Assembly (NCBI RefSeq): GCF_030816615.1
Contig: NZ_JAUSYD010000001.1
Coordinates: 2,170,001-2,234,000, forward strand
Direction of reading: 5' to 3'
Length of the DNA stretch: 64,000 nt
From: Streptomyces sp. B1I3
GTDB taxonomy: Bacteria > Actinomycetota > Actinomycetes > Streptomycetales > Streptomycetaceae
A program made the translations under genes and the position numbers. The notes beneath the pieces are model-generated. The model did no database searches. It had not been told where the DNA came from and saw nothing but the letters and a program-made list of their open reading frames with translations. This document shows positions 27,609-36,159 of the stretch, piece after piece. The first letter of the stretch is position 1. Every line of letters starts with the position of its first letter.

Positions 27609-28139
27609 ATGAGCACTCCCAACAAGGACATCGAGAAGGTCGAAGTGAGGGTCAAGTGGGACCCCAGCGCGAGCGGGGAGCCGGCCAACGACCTCGACAT
27701 CATCGCGGCCGTGTACGGGACGGAGGCCCCTCACGGCAGCCCCGCCTACCTCGTGCACTTCGACAGCAGGTCACCGGACGGCACGATCACCCTGAACCGG
27801 GACAGCCGGACCGGGCAGGGGCTCGGTTTCGACGAGGTGATGACGATCGAGCTGGACCGGCTGTCCGAGGCCTACGCCAGGGTGGTCGTCGGCGTGGCGA
27901 TCCAGCAGCGCGACGGCCGCAAGACCTTCGCCCGGATAGACCACACGGCCGTGCAGATCCGCGAGGGCTACACGAGCCTGGCGGAGGACGACTTCTCGGG
28001 AGTCCCGGACGCCACGGCGGCGGTCGTCGCCGACTTCACCCGGGACGCCTCGGGGTCCTGGGGTTTCCGCGGAACCGTTCGGGGATTCGACGGGGATCCC
28101 GACGCGTTCGCGGAGGCCATGGGAGGCCGCACCGGCTGA
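27609..28139 (+). CDS. TerD-family calcium-binding stress protein
   Basis: 176 residues from ATG 27609, preceded by GGAGGG. TerD features: VRVKWDPSASGEPANDLDIIAAVYG at the start, a loop DSRSPDGTITLNRDSRTGQGLGFDEVMTIEL (split here: DSRSPDGTITLNRDSRTG and FDEVMTIEL) and a C-terminal FTRDASGSWGFRGTVRGFDG. Acidic residues in the first loop would bind calcium. Family members help tolerate tellurite and other stresses; the true function is unclear. It stands outside any ter cluster. Confidence 0.85.
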   Translation: MSTPNKDIEKVEVRVKWDPSASGEPANDLDIIAAVYGTEAPHGSPAYLVHFDSRSPDGTITLNRDSRTGQGLGFDEVMTIELDRLSEAYARVVVGVAIQQRDGRKTFARIDHTAVQIREGYTSLAEDDFSGVPDATAAVVADFTRDASGSWGFRGTVRGFDGDPDAFAEAMGGRTG

Positions 28140-28231
28140 CGGCCGGAGGTCGCCCTGCCCCGGCACCGAGAGGGACCCCGCGCCGTCCGGCCCCGGGCGG
28201 GGCTCATGACCCGATCTCCGGTGAGGACCGC

Positions 28232-28834
28232 ATGCGAAAGATCGTCCTGATGATGTCGGTGTCCGTCGACGGCTTCTTCGAAGGGCCGGACCACGGGCTC
28301 GAGTGGCACCTGGTCGACGACGAGGTGCACAGGTACTTCAACGAGGAACTGCGCTCGATGGGCGCCTTCCTGGAGGGGCGGGTCACGCACGAACTGATGG
28401 CCGGCTTCTGGCCGACCGCGGACGCCGACCCGTCGTGCACCGCCCCCATGGCCGAGTTCGCCGGGATCTGGCGGGACATGCCCAAGTACGTGTTCTCCAG
28501 GACCCTGGACCGGGCGGACTGGAACGCCACGGTGGTACGCGACGTCGTCGTCGAGGACGTCCTCGCCCTCAAGGCACGGCCCGGGGGCGACATGGCTCTC
28601 GGCGGCGCCGATCTCGCCGCCTCCTTCATGCGCCACGACCTGATCGACGAGTACCGCCTCTACGTGCATCCGGTCGTGCTCGGGGAGGGCAGACCGCTGT
28701 TCCCGCCGGCCGAGGACACGCCGGGCGTCATGCCCGTGCACCTGCGCCTCACGGGGACGCGCACCTTCGGCAACGGCGTCGTCATGCTCCGTTACACCCG
28801 CCCTGACCCGTCGCCCGGCGCACCGGGGGCATGA
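28232..28834 (+). CDS. Dihydrofolate reductase/RibD C-terminal-like protein
   Basis: 200 residues from ATG 28232 with GAGGA four bases upstream. IVLMMSVSVDGFFEG at the N-terminus, FLEGRVTHELMAGFW, YVFSRTLDRADWN, and GGADLAASFMRHDLIDEYRLYVHPVVLGEGRPLF are typical of the stand-alone DHFR-like (RibD_C) family that binds NADPH. It is not a true folate-pathway FolA. Role unknown. It is 92 bases after the TerD-family gene and converges with nrdJ. Confidence 0.88.
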   Translation: MRKIVLMMSVSVDGFFEGPDHGLEWHLVDDEVHRYFNEELRSMGAFLEGRVTHELMAGFWPTADADPSCTAPMAEFAGIWRDMPKYVFSRTLDRADWNATVVRDVVVEDVLALKARPGGDMALGGADLAASFMRHDLIDEYRLYVHPVVLGEGRPLFPPAEDTPGVMPVHLRLTGTRTFGNGVVMLRYTRPDPSPGAPGA

Positions 28835-28856
28835 GGCACCGCGGACGGAACGCGGA

Positions 28857-28890
28857 AGGAGGGGCGCAGCCGCACGGCCGCGCCCCTCCT
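28857..28890. terminator. Bidirectional terminator between DHFR-like gene and nrdJ
   Basis: AGGAGGGGCGC (28857-28867) pairs perfectly with 28880-28890 around a 12-base loop, in the 83-base gap between two convergent genes. Confidence 0.75.
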
Positions 28891-28917
28891 CTCACGTCAT
28901 CTCACCTCGGGCAGGTG

Positions 28918-31830
28918 TCAGCTGCAGCCGCTGGTGGAGCCGCAGCCCTCGCAGATGTAGCAGGAGCCGGCCCGCTGCATCTTCGTACCGCAGGAGAAGC
29001 AGAGCGGAGCGTCCGCGCTGATGCCGAGCTGCATCTCGACCAGTTCCGCCGAGGTGTGCGCCGTCCTGGGCGCCGGCTTCTCGCCGGCGCCCTCCTCGGG
29101 CGAGGCGACCGCCTTCAGCGGCTGGGCCTGCACGGGGGCGGACTGCGCCAGGCTCTCGGCGTCGTGCTCCTCGTCGCCGAAGGAGGGCTCGTACGAACCG
29201 GTGTCGAGGTGGCGCTGACGCTCCTCGGCCGAGTGGATGCCGAGTGCCGAACGCGTCTCGAACGGGAGGAAGTCGAGCGCCAGGCGGCGGAAGATGTAGT
29301 CGACGATCGACTGCGCCATCCGCACGTCCGGGTCGTCCGTCATGCCGGCCGGCTCGAAGCGCATGTTGGTGAACTTGGAGACGTAGGTCTCCAGGGGCAC
29401 GCCGTACTGCAGACCGACCGAGACCGCGATCGAGAAGGCGTCCATCATGCCGGCGAGGGTGGAACCCTGCTTGGACATCTTCAGGAAGACCTCACCGAGA
29501 CCGTCGTCCGGGTAGGAGTTGGCGGTCATGTACCCCTCGGCGCCGCCCACCGTGAAGGAGGTGGTGATGCCGGGACGGCCCTTGGGCAGGCGCTTGCGGA
29601 CCGGGCGGTACTCGACGACCTTCTCGACCGCCGCGCGGATGGTGTCCTCGGTCTTGGCCGTGACCGCATCCGTCGCGGACTTGTCCTTGGTCTTCGCGGA
29701 GAGGGGCTGGCCGACCTTGCAGTTGTCGCGGTAGATCGCGAGCGCCTTGACGCCCATCTTCCACGCCTCGAAGTAGACCTCCTCGACGTCCTCGACGGTG
29801 GCCGTCTCCGGCAGGTTCACCGTCTTGGACAGCGCGCCGGAGATCCACGGCTGGATCGCCGCCATCATCCGGACGTGGCCCATGGCCGAGATGGAACGCT
29901 CGCCCATCGCGCAGTCGAAGACCTCGTAGTGCTCGGTCTTGAGGCCGGGGGCGTCGATCACGTTGCCGTGGTCGGCGATGTGGGCGACGATCGCCTCGAT
30001 CTGCTCCGGCTGGTAGCCGAGGCGGCGCAGGGCCTGCGGCACCGTGCCGTTGACGATCTGCATCGAGCCGCCGCCGACGAGCTTCTTGAACTTGACCAGG
30101 GCGAGGTCGGGCTCCAGGCCGGTGGTGTCGCAGGACATCGCGAGACCGATGGTGCCGGTGGGAGCGATGACCGAGGCCTGCGCGTTGCGGAAGCCGTTCT
30201 TCGCGCCCAGGCGGATGACGTCCTGCCAGGCCTCCGTGGCGGCGGCCCAGACCGGAGCGTCCAGGTCGTCGACGTGGACGGCCACGGCGTTGGCGTCCGA
30301 GTGCTGCTTCATGACGCGCTGGTGCGGCTCGGCGTTGCGGGCGTAGCCGTCGTACGGGCCGACGACCGCGGCGAGCTCGGCGGAGCGCCGGTAGGAGGTA
30401 CCGGTCATCAGCGAGGTGATGGCGCCGGCGAGCGCACGGCCGCCGTCGCTGTCGTACGCGTGTCCGGTGGCCATCAGCAGGGCGCCCAGGTTGGCGTAGC
30501 CGATGCCCAGCTGGCGGTAGGCGCGGGTGTTGTCACCGATCTTCTGGGTCGGGAAGTCCGCGAAGCAGATCGAGATGTCCATCGCGGTGATGACCAGCTC
30601 GACGACCTTGGCGAAACGCTCGGCCTCGAAGGACTGGTGGCCCTCGCCGTCGTCCTTGAGGAACTTCATCAGGTTCAGCGAGGCCAGGTTGCACGAGGTG
30701 TTGTCCAGGTGCATGTACTCGCTGCAGGGGTTCGAGCCGTTGATGCGGCCGGACTCCGGGCAGGTGTGCCAGTGGTTGATGGTGTCGTCGTACTGGATGC
30801 CGGGGTCGGCGCAGGCCCAGGCGGCCTCGGCCATCTTGCGGAAGAGGGACTTGGCCTCGACCTCTTCGATGACGTCACCGGTCATCCGGGCGCGCAGCCC
30901 GAACTTGCCGCCGTTCTCGACGGCCTTCATGAACTCGTCGTTCACGCGGACCGAGTTGTTGGCGTTCTGGTACTGGACGGACGTGATGTCGTCGCCGCCC
31001 AGGTCCATGTCGAAGCCCGCGTCGCGCAGGGCGCGGATCTTCTCCTCCTCCTTCACCTTGGTCTCGATGAAGTTCTCGATGTCGGGGTGGTCGACGTCGA
31101 GGATGACCATCTTGGCCGCGCGGCGGGTGGCGCCACCGGACTTGATCGTCCCGGCGGAGGCGTCGGCGCCCCGCATGAAGGAGACAGGGCCGGAGGCGTT
31201 GCCGCCGGAGGAGAGCAGCTCCTTGGAGGAGCGGATGCGGGAGAGGTTCAGGCCGGCGCCGGAGCCCCCCTTGAAGATCATCCCCTCTTCCTTGTACCAG
31301 TCGAGGATCGACTCCATGGAGTCGTCGACGGCCAGGATGAAGCAGGCCGAGACCTGCTGCGGCTGGGGGGTGCCGACGTTGAACCAGACCGGCGAGTTGA
31401 AGCTGAAGATCTGGTGCAGGAGGGCGTACGCCAGCTCGTGCTCGAAGATCTCGGCGTCCGCGGGGGAGGCGAAGTAGTCGTAGTCCTCGCCGGCCTTCCG
31501 GTACGTCTTCACGATCCGGTCGATGAGCTGTCGCAGACCGGTCTCGCGCTGCGGCGTACCGACAGCCCCCCGGAAGTACTTGCTGGTGACGATGTTGACC
31601 GCGTTCACCGACCAGAAGTCGGGGAACTCGACGCCACGCTGCTCGAAGTTGATCGAGCCGTCGCGCCAGTTGGTCATGACGACGTCACGGCGCTCCCACG
31701 CCACCTCGTCGTACGGGTGCACGCCGGGAGTGGTGTGGATGCGCTCGATGCGCAGGCCCTGCTTGGTCGCAGTCGACTTGGCTCCCTTGGTGCGGGAACC
31801 TCGTGCCGGGCCGCTCGCCGTCTCTGTCAT
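28918..31830 (-). CDS. nrdJ: Class II (B12-dependent) ribonucleoside-diphosphate reductase
   Basis: 970 residues from ATG 31830 (MTETASGPARGSRT), with GGGAGG four bases upstream. Converts ribonucleotides to deoxyribonucleotides with adenosylcobalamin. Seen: N-terminal SINFEQRGVEFPDFWSVNAV, SPVWFNVG, CFILAVDDSMESI, GSGAGLNLSRIRS, the active-site stretch NPCSEYMHLDNTSCNLASLN and the later APTGTIGLAMSCDTTGLEPD. The C-terminal tail has a zinc-ribbon-like CFSCGTKM ... CYICEGCG and ends in a redox-type SGCS. It is the last gene of the nrdR-nrdJ operon. No cobalamin riboswitch is visible in front of it, as expected since control is by NrdR. Confidence 0.97.
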   Translation of the reverse strand: MTETASGPARGSRTKGAKSTATKQGLRIERIHTTPGVHPYDEVAWERRDVVMTNWRDGSINFEQRGVEFPDFWSVNAVNIVTSKYFRGAVGTPQRETGLRQLIDRIVKTYRKAGEDYDYFASPADAEIFEHELAYALLHQIFSFNSPVWFNVGTPQPQQVSACFILAVDDSMESILDWYKEEGMIFKGGSGAGLNLSRIRSSKELLSSGGNASGPVSFMRGADASAGTIKSGGATRRAAKMVILDVDHPDIENFIETKVKEEEKIRALRDAGFDMDLGGDDITSVQYQNANNSVRVNDEFMKAVENGGKFGLRARMTGDVIEEVEAKSLFRKMAEAAWACADPGIQYDDTINHWHTCPESGRINGSNPCSEYMHLDNTSCNLASLNLMKFLKDDGEGHQSFEAERFAKVVELVITAMDISICFADFPTQKIGDNTRAYRQLGIGYANLGALLMATGHAYDSDGGRALAGAITSLMTGTSYRRSAELAAVVGPYDGYARNAEPHQRVMKQHSDANAVAVHVDDLDAPVWAAATEAWQDVIRLGAKNGFRNAQASVIAPTGTIGLAMSCDTTGLEPDLALVKFKKLVGGGSMQIVNGTVPQALRRLGYQPEQIEAIVAHIADHGNVIDAPGLKTEHYEVFDCAMGERSISAMGHVRMMAAIQPWISGALSKTVNLPETATVEDVEEVYFEAWKMGVKALAIYRDNCKVGQPLSAKTKDKSATDAVTAKTEDTIRAAVEKVVEYRPVRKRLPKGRPGITTSFTVGGAEGYMTANSYPDDGLGEVFLKMSKQGSTLAGMMDAFSIAVSVGLQYGVPLETYVSKFTNMRFEPAGMTDDPDVRMAQSIVDYIFRRLALDFLPFETRSALGIHSAEERQRHLDTGSYEPSFGDEEHDAESLAQSAPVQAQPLKAVASPEEGAGEKPAPRTAHTSAELVEMQLGISADAPLCFSCGTKMQRAGSCYICEGCGSTSGCS

Positions 31831-31989
31831 GCCGCCTCCCATATGTGGGCAAAAACGCCCTGAAGTGCCCAGTTCTTCCCAAGGGCACAGTCTGTGTCTG
31901 ATACTCCGGACGCCTCGCACAGCGCCCTGGAGCAGGTCTTGTGCCGCCTGTCCGGCGGCTCTACCGCCTCTGCCGCACGGCTGCGGTGA

Positions 31990-32505
31990 TCAGTCGGCCG
32001 CGACAGCGGCGGGGGCGGGAACCGCGAGGCCCTCACCGCTCCCGCTCCTGTCGGTGGGAGGCCGCTGTTCGCGGAGTTCCGCGATGGCGGCCTCGAAGTC
32101 GTCGAGCGAGTTGAACGCCCGGTACACGGACGCGAAGCGCAGGTACGCGACGAGGTCCAGCTCCTGCAGGGGGCCGAGTATGGCCAGACCGACGTCGTGC
32201 GTGGTCAGCTCCGCGCTGCCCGTGGCCCGGACCGCCTCCTCCACCCGCTGCCCCAGCTTCGCGAGGGCGTCCTCGGTGACGGGGCGCCCCTGGCACGCCT
32301 TGCGGACGCCGGAGATGACCTTGGTGCGGCTGAAGGGTTCGGTCACGCCGCTGCGCTTGACCACCATCAGCGAGCAGGTCTCCACCGTCGTGAAACGACG
32401 GGAGCAGTCGGGGCACTGACGCCGCCGCCGGATCGACGTCCCGTCGTCCGTGGTGCGGCTGTCGACGACCCGGCTGTCGGGGTGCCTGCAGAAGGGGCAG
32501 TGCAC
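31990..32505 (-). CDS. nrdR: Transcriptional repressor NrdR
   Basis: 171 residues from GTG 32505 ([16 protein letters not shown]). N-terminal zinc ribbon with two CxxC pairs (CPFC and CPDC), then an ATP-cone domain ([20 protein letters not shown] ... [20 protein letters not shown]). NrdR senses ATP/dATP and represses ribonucleotide reductase genes. The C-terminal 25 residues beyond the ATP-cone are a Pro/Ala-rich tail. It lies 159 bases upstream of nrdJ on the same strand, and two NrdR boxes lie upstream of it, so it regulates its own operon. Confidence 0.97.
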   Translation of the reverse strand: MHCPFCRHPDSRVVDSRTTDDGTSIRRRRQCPDCSRRFTTVETCSLMVVKRSGVTEPFSRTKVISGVRKACQGRPVTEDALAKLGQRVEEAVRATGSAELTTHDVGLAILGPLQELDLVAYLRFASVYRAFNSLDDFEAAIAELREQRPPTDRSGSGEGLAVPAPAAVAAD

Positions 32506-32615
32506 GTCTCTCAACCCTCCTTCACAAGCACGACTGAATGACCTCAGCAGCTCCGTCACGGACCTGCGAGGCAGTCACAAGCATAGGCGATGGACTCGAC
32601 CCTGCTGGACCAGGG

Positions 32616-32662
32616 ACCACTAGTTCTGGGCGACTGCGGCCATCCAACCACTAGATCTAGGG
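32616..32662. promoter_or_regulatory. Pair of NrdR boxes
   Basis: Two 16-base sites, ACCACTAGTTCTGGGC (32616-32631) and ACCACTAGATCTAGGG (32647-32662), begin exactly 31 bases apart, three helical turns. They lie 111-157 bases upstream of the nrdR start. NrdR boxes are known to be paired, AT-rich-centred imperfect palindromes with about 31-base spacing, so the fit is strong. The rest of the 683-base nrdR/lexA gap has a short repeat (32994) and the lexA SOS box (33112) but no gene. Confidence 0.88.
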
Positions 32663-32993
32663 GTTTACTCCACTTCCGCCCCGGCGCGTGTCGCGCACGG
32701 CCGACGGCCGGGAGGCAGCGTACGGCCCGGCACGAGGGTACGGGAAACGCGCGGGCGCCAGGATCGCGGGCCGGGCTCCGGGGCCCCGGAGCGCACGCCG
32801 CGGGACCGCCGGATGACGGCCGGAACCCTGCCGGGGACCCGCGCGGGCGCCCGCCCCGGCCGGCCGCCGGACAGCCCGCCGACACACTCCTGGGAGCCGT
32901 CGGCCGCCTGCCACACGGCCACGGAATCCGACCCCCGGGCGCCGTACGCGGACGCGCGTTCGCTAGCGTGACGTCCGTGGGCCGAGGTGCGCC

Positions 32994-33042
32994 CGTCACC
33001 GGCCGCATCGGACCCACCGGCCGCACAGGACCCACCGGCCGC
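32994..33042. repeat. Short 18-bp direct repeat
   Basis: GGACCCACCGGCCGC occurs at 33010-33024 and 33028-33042; a partial copy (CACCGGCCGC) precedes them near 32997. The period is 18 bases. In one frame it would encode a collagen-like GPTGRT repeat, but no real gene spans it. Confidence 0.7.
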
Positions 33043-33111
33043 CCGAGGTCTGCCGGCACCTGCTCATACACCTCACAGCAAGCCCGGAACAGCCCTTTAT
33101 TTGTTTTTCAC

Positions 33112-33127
33112 TCGAACGTGTGTTTGG
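33112..33127 (+). promoter_or_regulatory. SOS box (LexA operator) of lexA
   Basis: TCGAAC-GTGT-GTTTGG, matching the actinobacterial/Gram-positive SOS box TCGAAC-N4-GTTCGA with a degenerate right half. It is 61 bases upstream of the lexA start, next to a -10-like TACCGT near 33150, as expected for autoregulation. Confidence 0.8.
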
Positions 33128-33188
33128 CGCAACCTTTCGAAAGCTACTACCGTTGCCTAGCTAGGGAGACCATTCGAGAGGGGCCGAC

Positions 33189-33986
33189 GTGACCGCCACC
33201 GCAGACAGTGCCACCATCACTGCGCAGGACCACCGCTCCCAGAGCCGACTTGAGCCGGTGCATGCCATGAATGACTCAGTCACGAACGCGGAAGGGCCGG
33301 AGCCCGTGCGCCCCGGACGCTCCTTGCCCGGACGCCCCCCAGGAATCCGGGCGGACAGCTCGGGCCTCACGGACAGGCAGCGGCGCGTGATCGAGGTCAT
33401 CCGGGACTCCGTGCAGCGGCGGGGTTACCCCCCGTCGATGCGGGAGATCGGTCAGGCGGTGGGGCTGTCCAGCACCTCGTCCGTCGCGCACCAGCTGATG
33501 GCCCTGGAGCGCAAGGGTTTCCTGCGCCGCGACCCGCACCGCCCCCGTGCGTACGAGGTGCGGGGGTCGGACCAGCCCAGCACGCAGCCGACGGACACCA
33601 CGGGGAAGCCCGCCGCCTCCTACGTACCGCTGGTCGGCCGGATCGCGGCCGGCGGACCGATCCTCGCCGAAGAGTCCGTCGAGGACGTCTTCCCTCTCCC
33701 CCGCCAGCTGGTGGGGGACGGCGAGCTCTTCGTCCTGAAGGTCGTCGGCGACTCGATGATCGAGGCCGCGATCATGGACGGCGACTGGGTGACGGTGCGC
33801 CGCCAGCCAGTCGCGGAGAACGGCGACATCGTGGCCGCCATGCTGGACGGCGAAGCGACGGTCAAGCGCTTCAAGCGGGAGGACGGCCACGTGTGGCTCC
33901 TCCCGCACAACTCGGCCTACCAGCCGATCCCGGGCGACGAGGCGACCATCCTCGGCAAGGTCGTGGCGGTGCTGCGGCGGGTGTGA
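33189..33986 (+). CDS. lexA: LexA repressor
   Basis: 265 residues from GTG 33189, with GAGGGG upstream. Represses SOS genes and is self-cleaved when RecA-ssDNA forms. N-terminal winged helix ([21 protein letters not shown], then [20 protein letters not shown], about 60-101), linker, and S24-type peptidase domain. The cleavage site is Ala154-Gly155 (RIAAGG) and the catalytic dyad is Ser189 (GDSM) and Lys226 (ATVKRF). The N-terminal 50-residue extension is normal for Streptomyces. It has its own SOS box and is convergent with dinG. Confidence 0.98.
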   Translation: MTATADSATITAQDHRSQSRLEPVHAMNDSVTNAEGPEPVRPGRSLPGRPPGIRADSSGLTDRQRRVIEVIRDSVQRRGYPPSMREIGQAVGLSSTSSVAHQLMALERKGFLRRDPHRPRAYEVRGSDQPSTQPTDTTGKPAASYVPLVGRIAAGGPILAEESVEDVFPLPRQLVGDGELFVLKVVGDSMIEAAIMDGDWVTVRRQPVAENGDIVAAMLDGEATVKRFKREDGHVWLLPHNSAYQPIPGDEATILGKVVAVLRRV

Positions 33987-34005
33987 CGCCCCCGCCGGTT
34001 CGGCC

Positions 34006-34039
34006 GGGCCCCGGGATCACTGCGCCGATCCCGGGGCCC
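34006..34039. terminator. Bidirectional terminator between lexA and dinG
   Basis: GGGCCCCGGGATC (34006-34018) pairs perfectly over 13 bp with 34027-34039 around an 8-base loop, midway between the two convergent genes. Confidence 0.8.
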
Positions 34040-34141
34040 TGTGACGTGTCCGGCCGCCGTGTCCGGCGCCGGCTGCCCGTGCGGCCCGGAGCTTCCCGGC
34101 GCCCTGGCTGCGTACGGAGCGCCGGGCGGTCACACCCCGGC

Positions 34142-36109
34142 TCAGGGCGCGGCTTTGGCTGCTGCGTCGATGGCCGCCAGCGAGCGCCGCACCTGATTGC
34201 GGTCGGTGGTGTACCAGAAGTCGGGCAGCGACGCGCGGAGGTAGCTTCCGTAACGGGCGTTGGCGAGCCGCGGATCGAGCACGGCCACGACCCCCTTGTC
34301 GCCCGTGGCACGGACGAGCCGGCCGGCGCCCTGCGCCATCAGCAACGCTGCGTGCGTGGCCGCGACCGCCATGAAGCCGTTGCCACCGGCTTCCTCGACG
34401 GCCTTCTGGCGTGCGCTCATCAGCGGGTCGTCCGGCCGGGGGAACGGAATCCTGTCCATCACCACCAGCTGGCAGCTCGCCCCGGGGACGTCGACCCCCT
34501 GCCAAAGGGACAAGGTGCCGAAGAGACAGGTCTCGGGGTCGGCGGCGAAGTTCTTGATCAGCTCTCCGAGCGTCTCCTCCCCTTGCAGCAGGATCGGCCT
34601 GTCCTGCCGGCCCCGCAGCTCCTCCGCCGCGGCCTGGGCCGCCCGCATGGACGAGAACAGTCCGAGGGTCCTGCCCCCGGCGGCGTCGACCAGTTCGGCC
34701 AGCTCGTCCAGCATGTCGGTGCGGGAACCCTCCCGGCCCGGTGTGGCCAGATGCCGGGCGACGTACAGGATGCCCTGCTTCGGGTAGTCGAACGGTGAGC
34801 CGACGTCCAGGCCCTTCCACTGCGGGACGTCGTCCCCCGCCGTACCTTCGGGCGCGAGCCCGAGCGAGGCACCCACCCCGTTGAAGTCCCCGCCCAGTTT
34901 GAGCGTCGCCGAGGTGAGGACCACCGAACGGTCGGCGAAGAGCTTCTCGCGCAGCAGCCCGGACACGGAGAGCGGGGCGACCCGCACGGAGGCTCCGAAG
35001 CGGTCGTGGCGTTCGTACCAGACGACGTCGTACTCGGAGCCCTGGGTGATGCGTTCCGCGACGCTGTGGACGGACTCCACGGACGCCATGGCCTGCTTAC
35101 GCACGGCGTCCTCGTCCTGGACGGACTTGTCCCGGGTGGACCCGAGGGCCGAGATCACCGTGCGCGCGGCGTCACGCAGCGCCGCCAAGGCGTAACCGAG
35201 GTCTTCCGGCACCTCCTCGAGGCGGCCGGGGAGTGCCAGCTCCATGACCCGCTCGAATCCCTCCGACGCCGTCTGGAGGGCGTCGGCCGCCTTCTCGTTG
35301 ACCAGCTTGGCCGCGCGGCGCACCGCCCGGTTCACCTGGCCCGGTGTGAGCTCGCCGGTCGCGACCCCGGTGACCCGTGACACCAGCTCGTGGGCCTCGT
35401 CCACGATCAGCACCTCGTGCGGCGGGAGCACCGGGGCACCCTCGATCGCGTCGATGGCGAGCAGGGCGTGGTTGGTGACGACGACATCGGCGAGCTTGGC
35501 CCGCTCACGGGCCATCTCCGCGAAGCACTCGGCGCCGTACGCACACCTGGTCGCGCCCAGGCACTCGCGCGAGGAGACCGAGATCTGCGCCCAGGCGCGG
35601 TCGGACACACCCGGAGTGAGGTCGTCCCGGTCTCCGGTCTCCGTGTCGTCCGACCAGTCGCGCATGCGCAGCAGGTCCTGACCGAGCTTGCTCGACGGGG
35701 CCGCCGCCTCGAACTGGTCGAAGAGCCCTTCCTCCTCGTCCTGGGGCACCCCCTCATGGAGGCGGTGCAGGCACAGGTAGTTCGAGCGGCCCTTGAGCAT
35801 CGCGAACTGCGGACGGCGGCGCAGCAGGGGATGCAGTGCGTCGACCGTACGCGGAAGGTCGCGCTCCACCAGCTGGCGCTGGAGGGCGAGGGTCGCCGTG
35901 GCCACCACGACGCGCTCCCCGTGCGCCAGGGCGGGCACCAGGTAGCCGAGGGACTTGCCCGTGCCGGTACCGGCCTGGACGAGGAGGTGGGCGTTGTCCT
36001 CGACGGCCTCGGCGACGGCCTCGGCCATGGTGACCTGGCCGGGCCGTTCCGTACCGCCGACGGCGGTGACGGCGGCATGGAGGAGCTCGGGGAGAGATGG
36101 CTTCGTCAT
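34142..36109 (-). CDS. dinG: DinG/XPD-family ATP-dependent DNA helicase
   Basis: 655 residues. Walker A AGTGTGKS (46-53), a [4Fe-4S] cysteine set (C113 in SNYLCLHR, then RECLGATRCAYGAEC near 185-197) and a DEAH box (LIVDEAHEL). C-terminal motifs VLTSATLKLGGDF, LGLFSSMRAAQAA, GTLSLWQGVDVPG and AQGAGRLVRATGDKG complete a superfamily 2 iron-sulfur helicase that unwinds damaged or forked DNA. Starting residue ATG 36109 (MTKPSLPELLHAAV). No clear SOS box was found just upstream of it, although lexA is the neighbour. Confidence 0.93.
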   Translation of the reverse strand: MTKPSLPELLHAAVTAVGGTERPGQVTMAEAVAEAVEDNAHLLVQAGTGTGKSLGYLVPALAHGERVVVATATLALQRQLVERDLPRTVDALHPLLRRRPQFAMLKGRSNYLCLHRLHEGVPQDEEEGLFDQFEAAAPSSKLGQDLLRMRDWSDDTETGDRDDLTPGVSDRAWAQISVSSRECLGATRCAYGAECFAEMARERAKLADVVVTNHALLAIDAIEGAPVLPPHEVLIVDEAHELVSRVTGVATGELTPGQVNRAVRRAAKLVNEKAADALQTASEGFERVMELALPGRLEEVPEDLGYALAALRDAARTVISALGSTRDKSVQDEDAVRKQAMASVESVHSVAERITQGSEYDVVWYERHDRFGASVRVAPLSVSGLLREKLFADRSVVLTSATLKLGGDFNGVGASLGLAPEGTAGDDVPQWKGLDVGSPFDYPKQGILYVARHLATPGREGSRTDMLDELAELVDAAGGRTLGLFSSMRAAQAAAEELRGRQDRPILLQGEETLGELIKNFAADPETCLFGTLSLWQGVDVPGASCQLVVMDRIPFPRPDDPLMSARQKAVEEAGGNGFMAVAATHAALLMAQGAGRLVRATGDKGVVAVLDPRLANARYGSYLRASLPDFWYTTDRNQVRRSLAAIDAAAKAAP

Positions 36110-36159
36110 AGCCCGTCCAGCCTACGGCGCACGACGGACATCGACGGTCACTCCCGGGC

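Noticed and set aside
28831..31863. A 1010-codon open frame on the plus strand
   Set aside because: It is the exact antisense of nrdJ; such long antisense frames are usual in very GC-rich DNA, and it has no ribosome site or recognisable domain.
31831..31989. Cobalamin riboswitch before nrdJ
   Set aside because: No B12-box-like sequence was found; control by NrdR boxes upstream of nrdR explains regulation.
32590..33192. Plus-strand frame with a collagen-like GPTGRTGPTGRP stretch
   Set aside because: It arises from an 18-bp repeat in the nrdR/lexA promoter region; no start site or codon-bias continuity.
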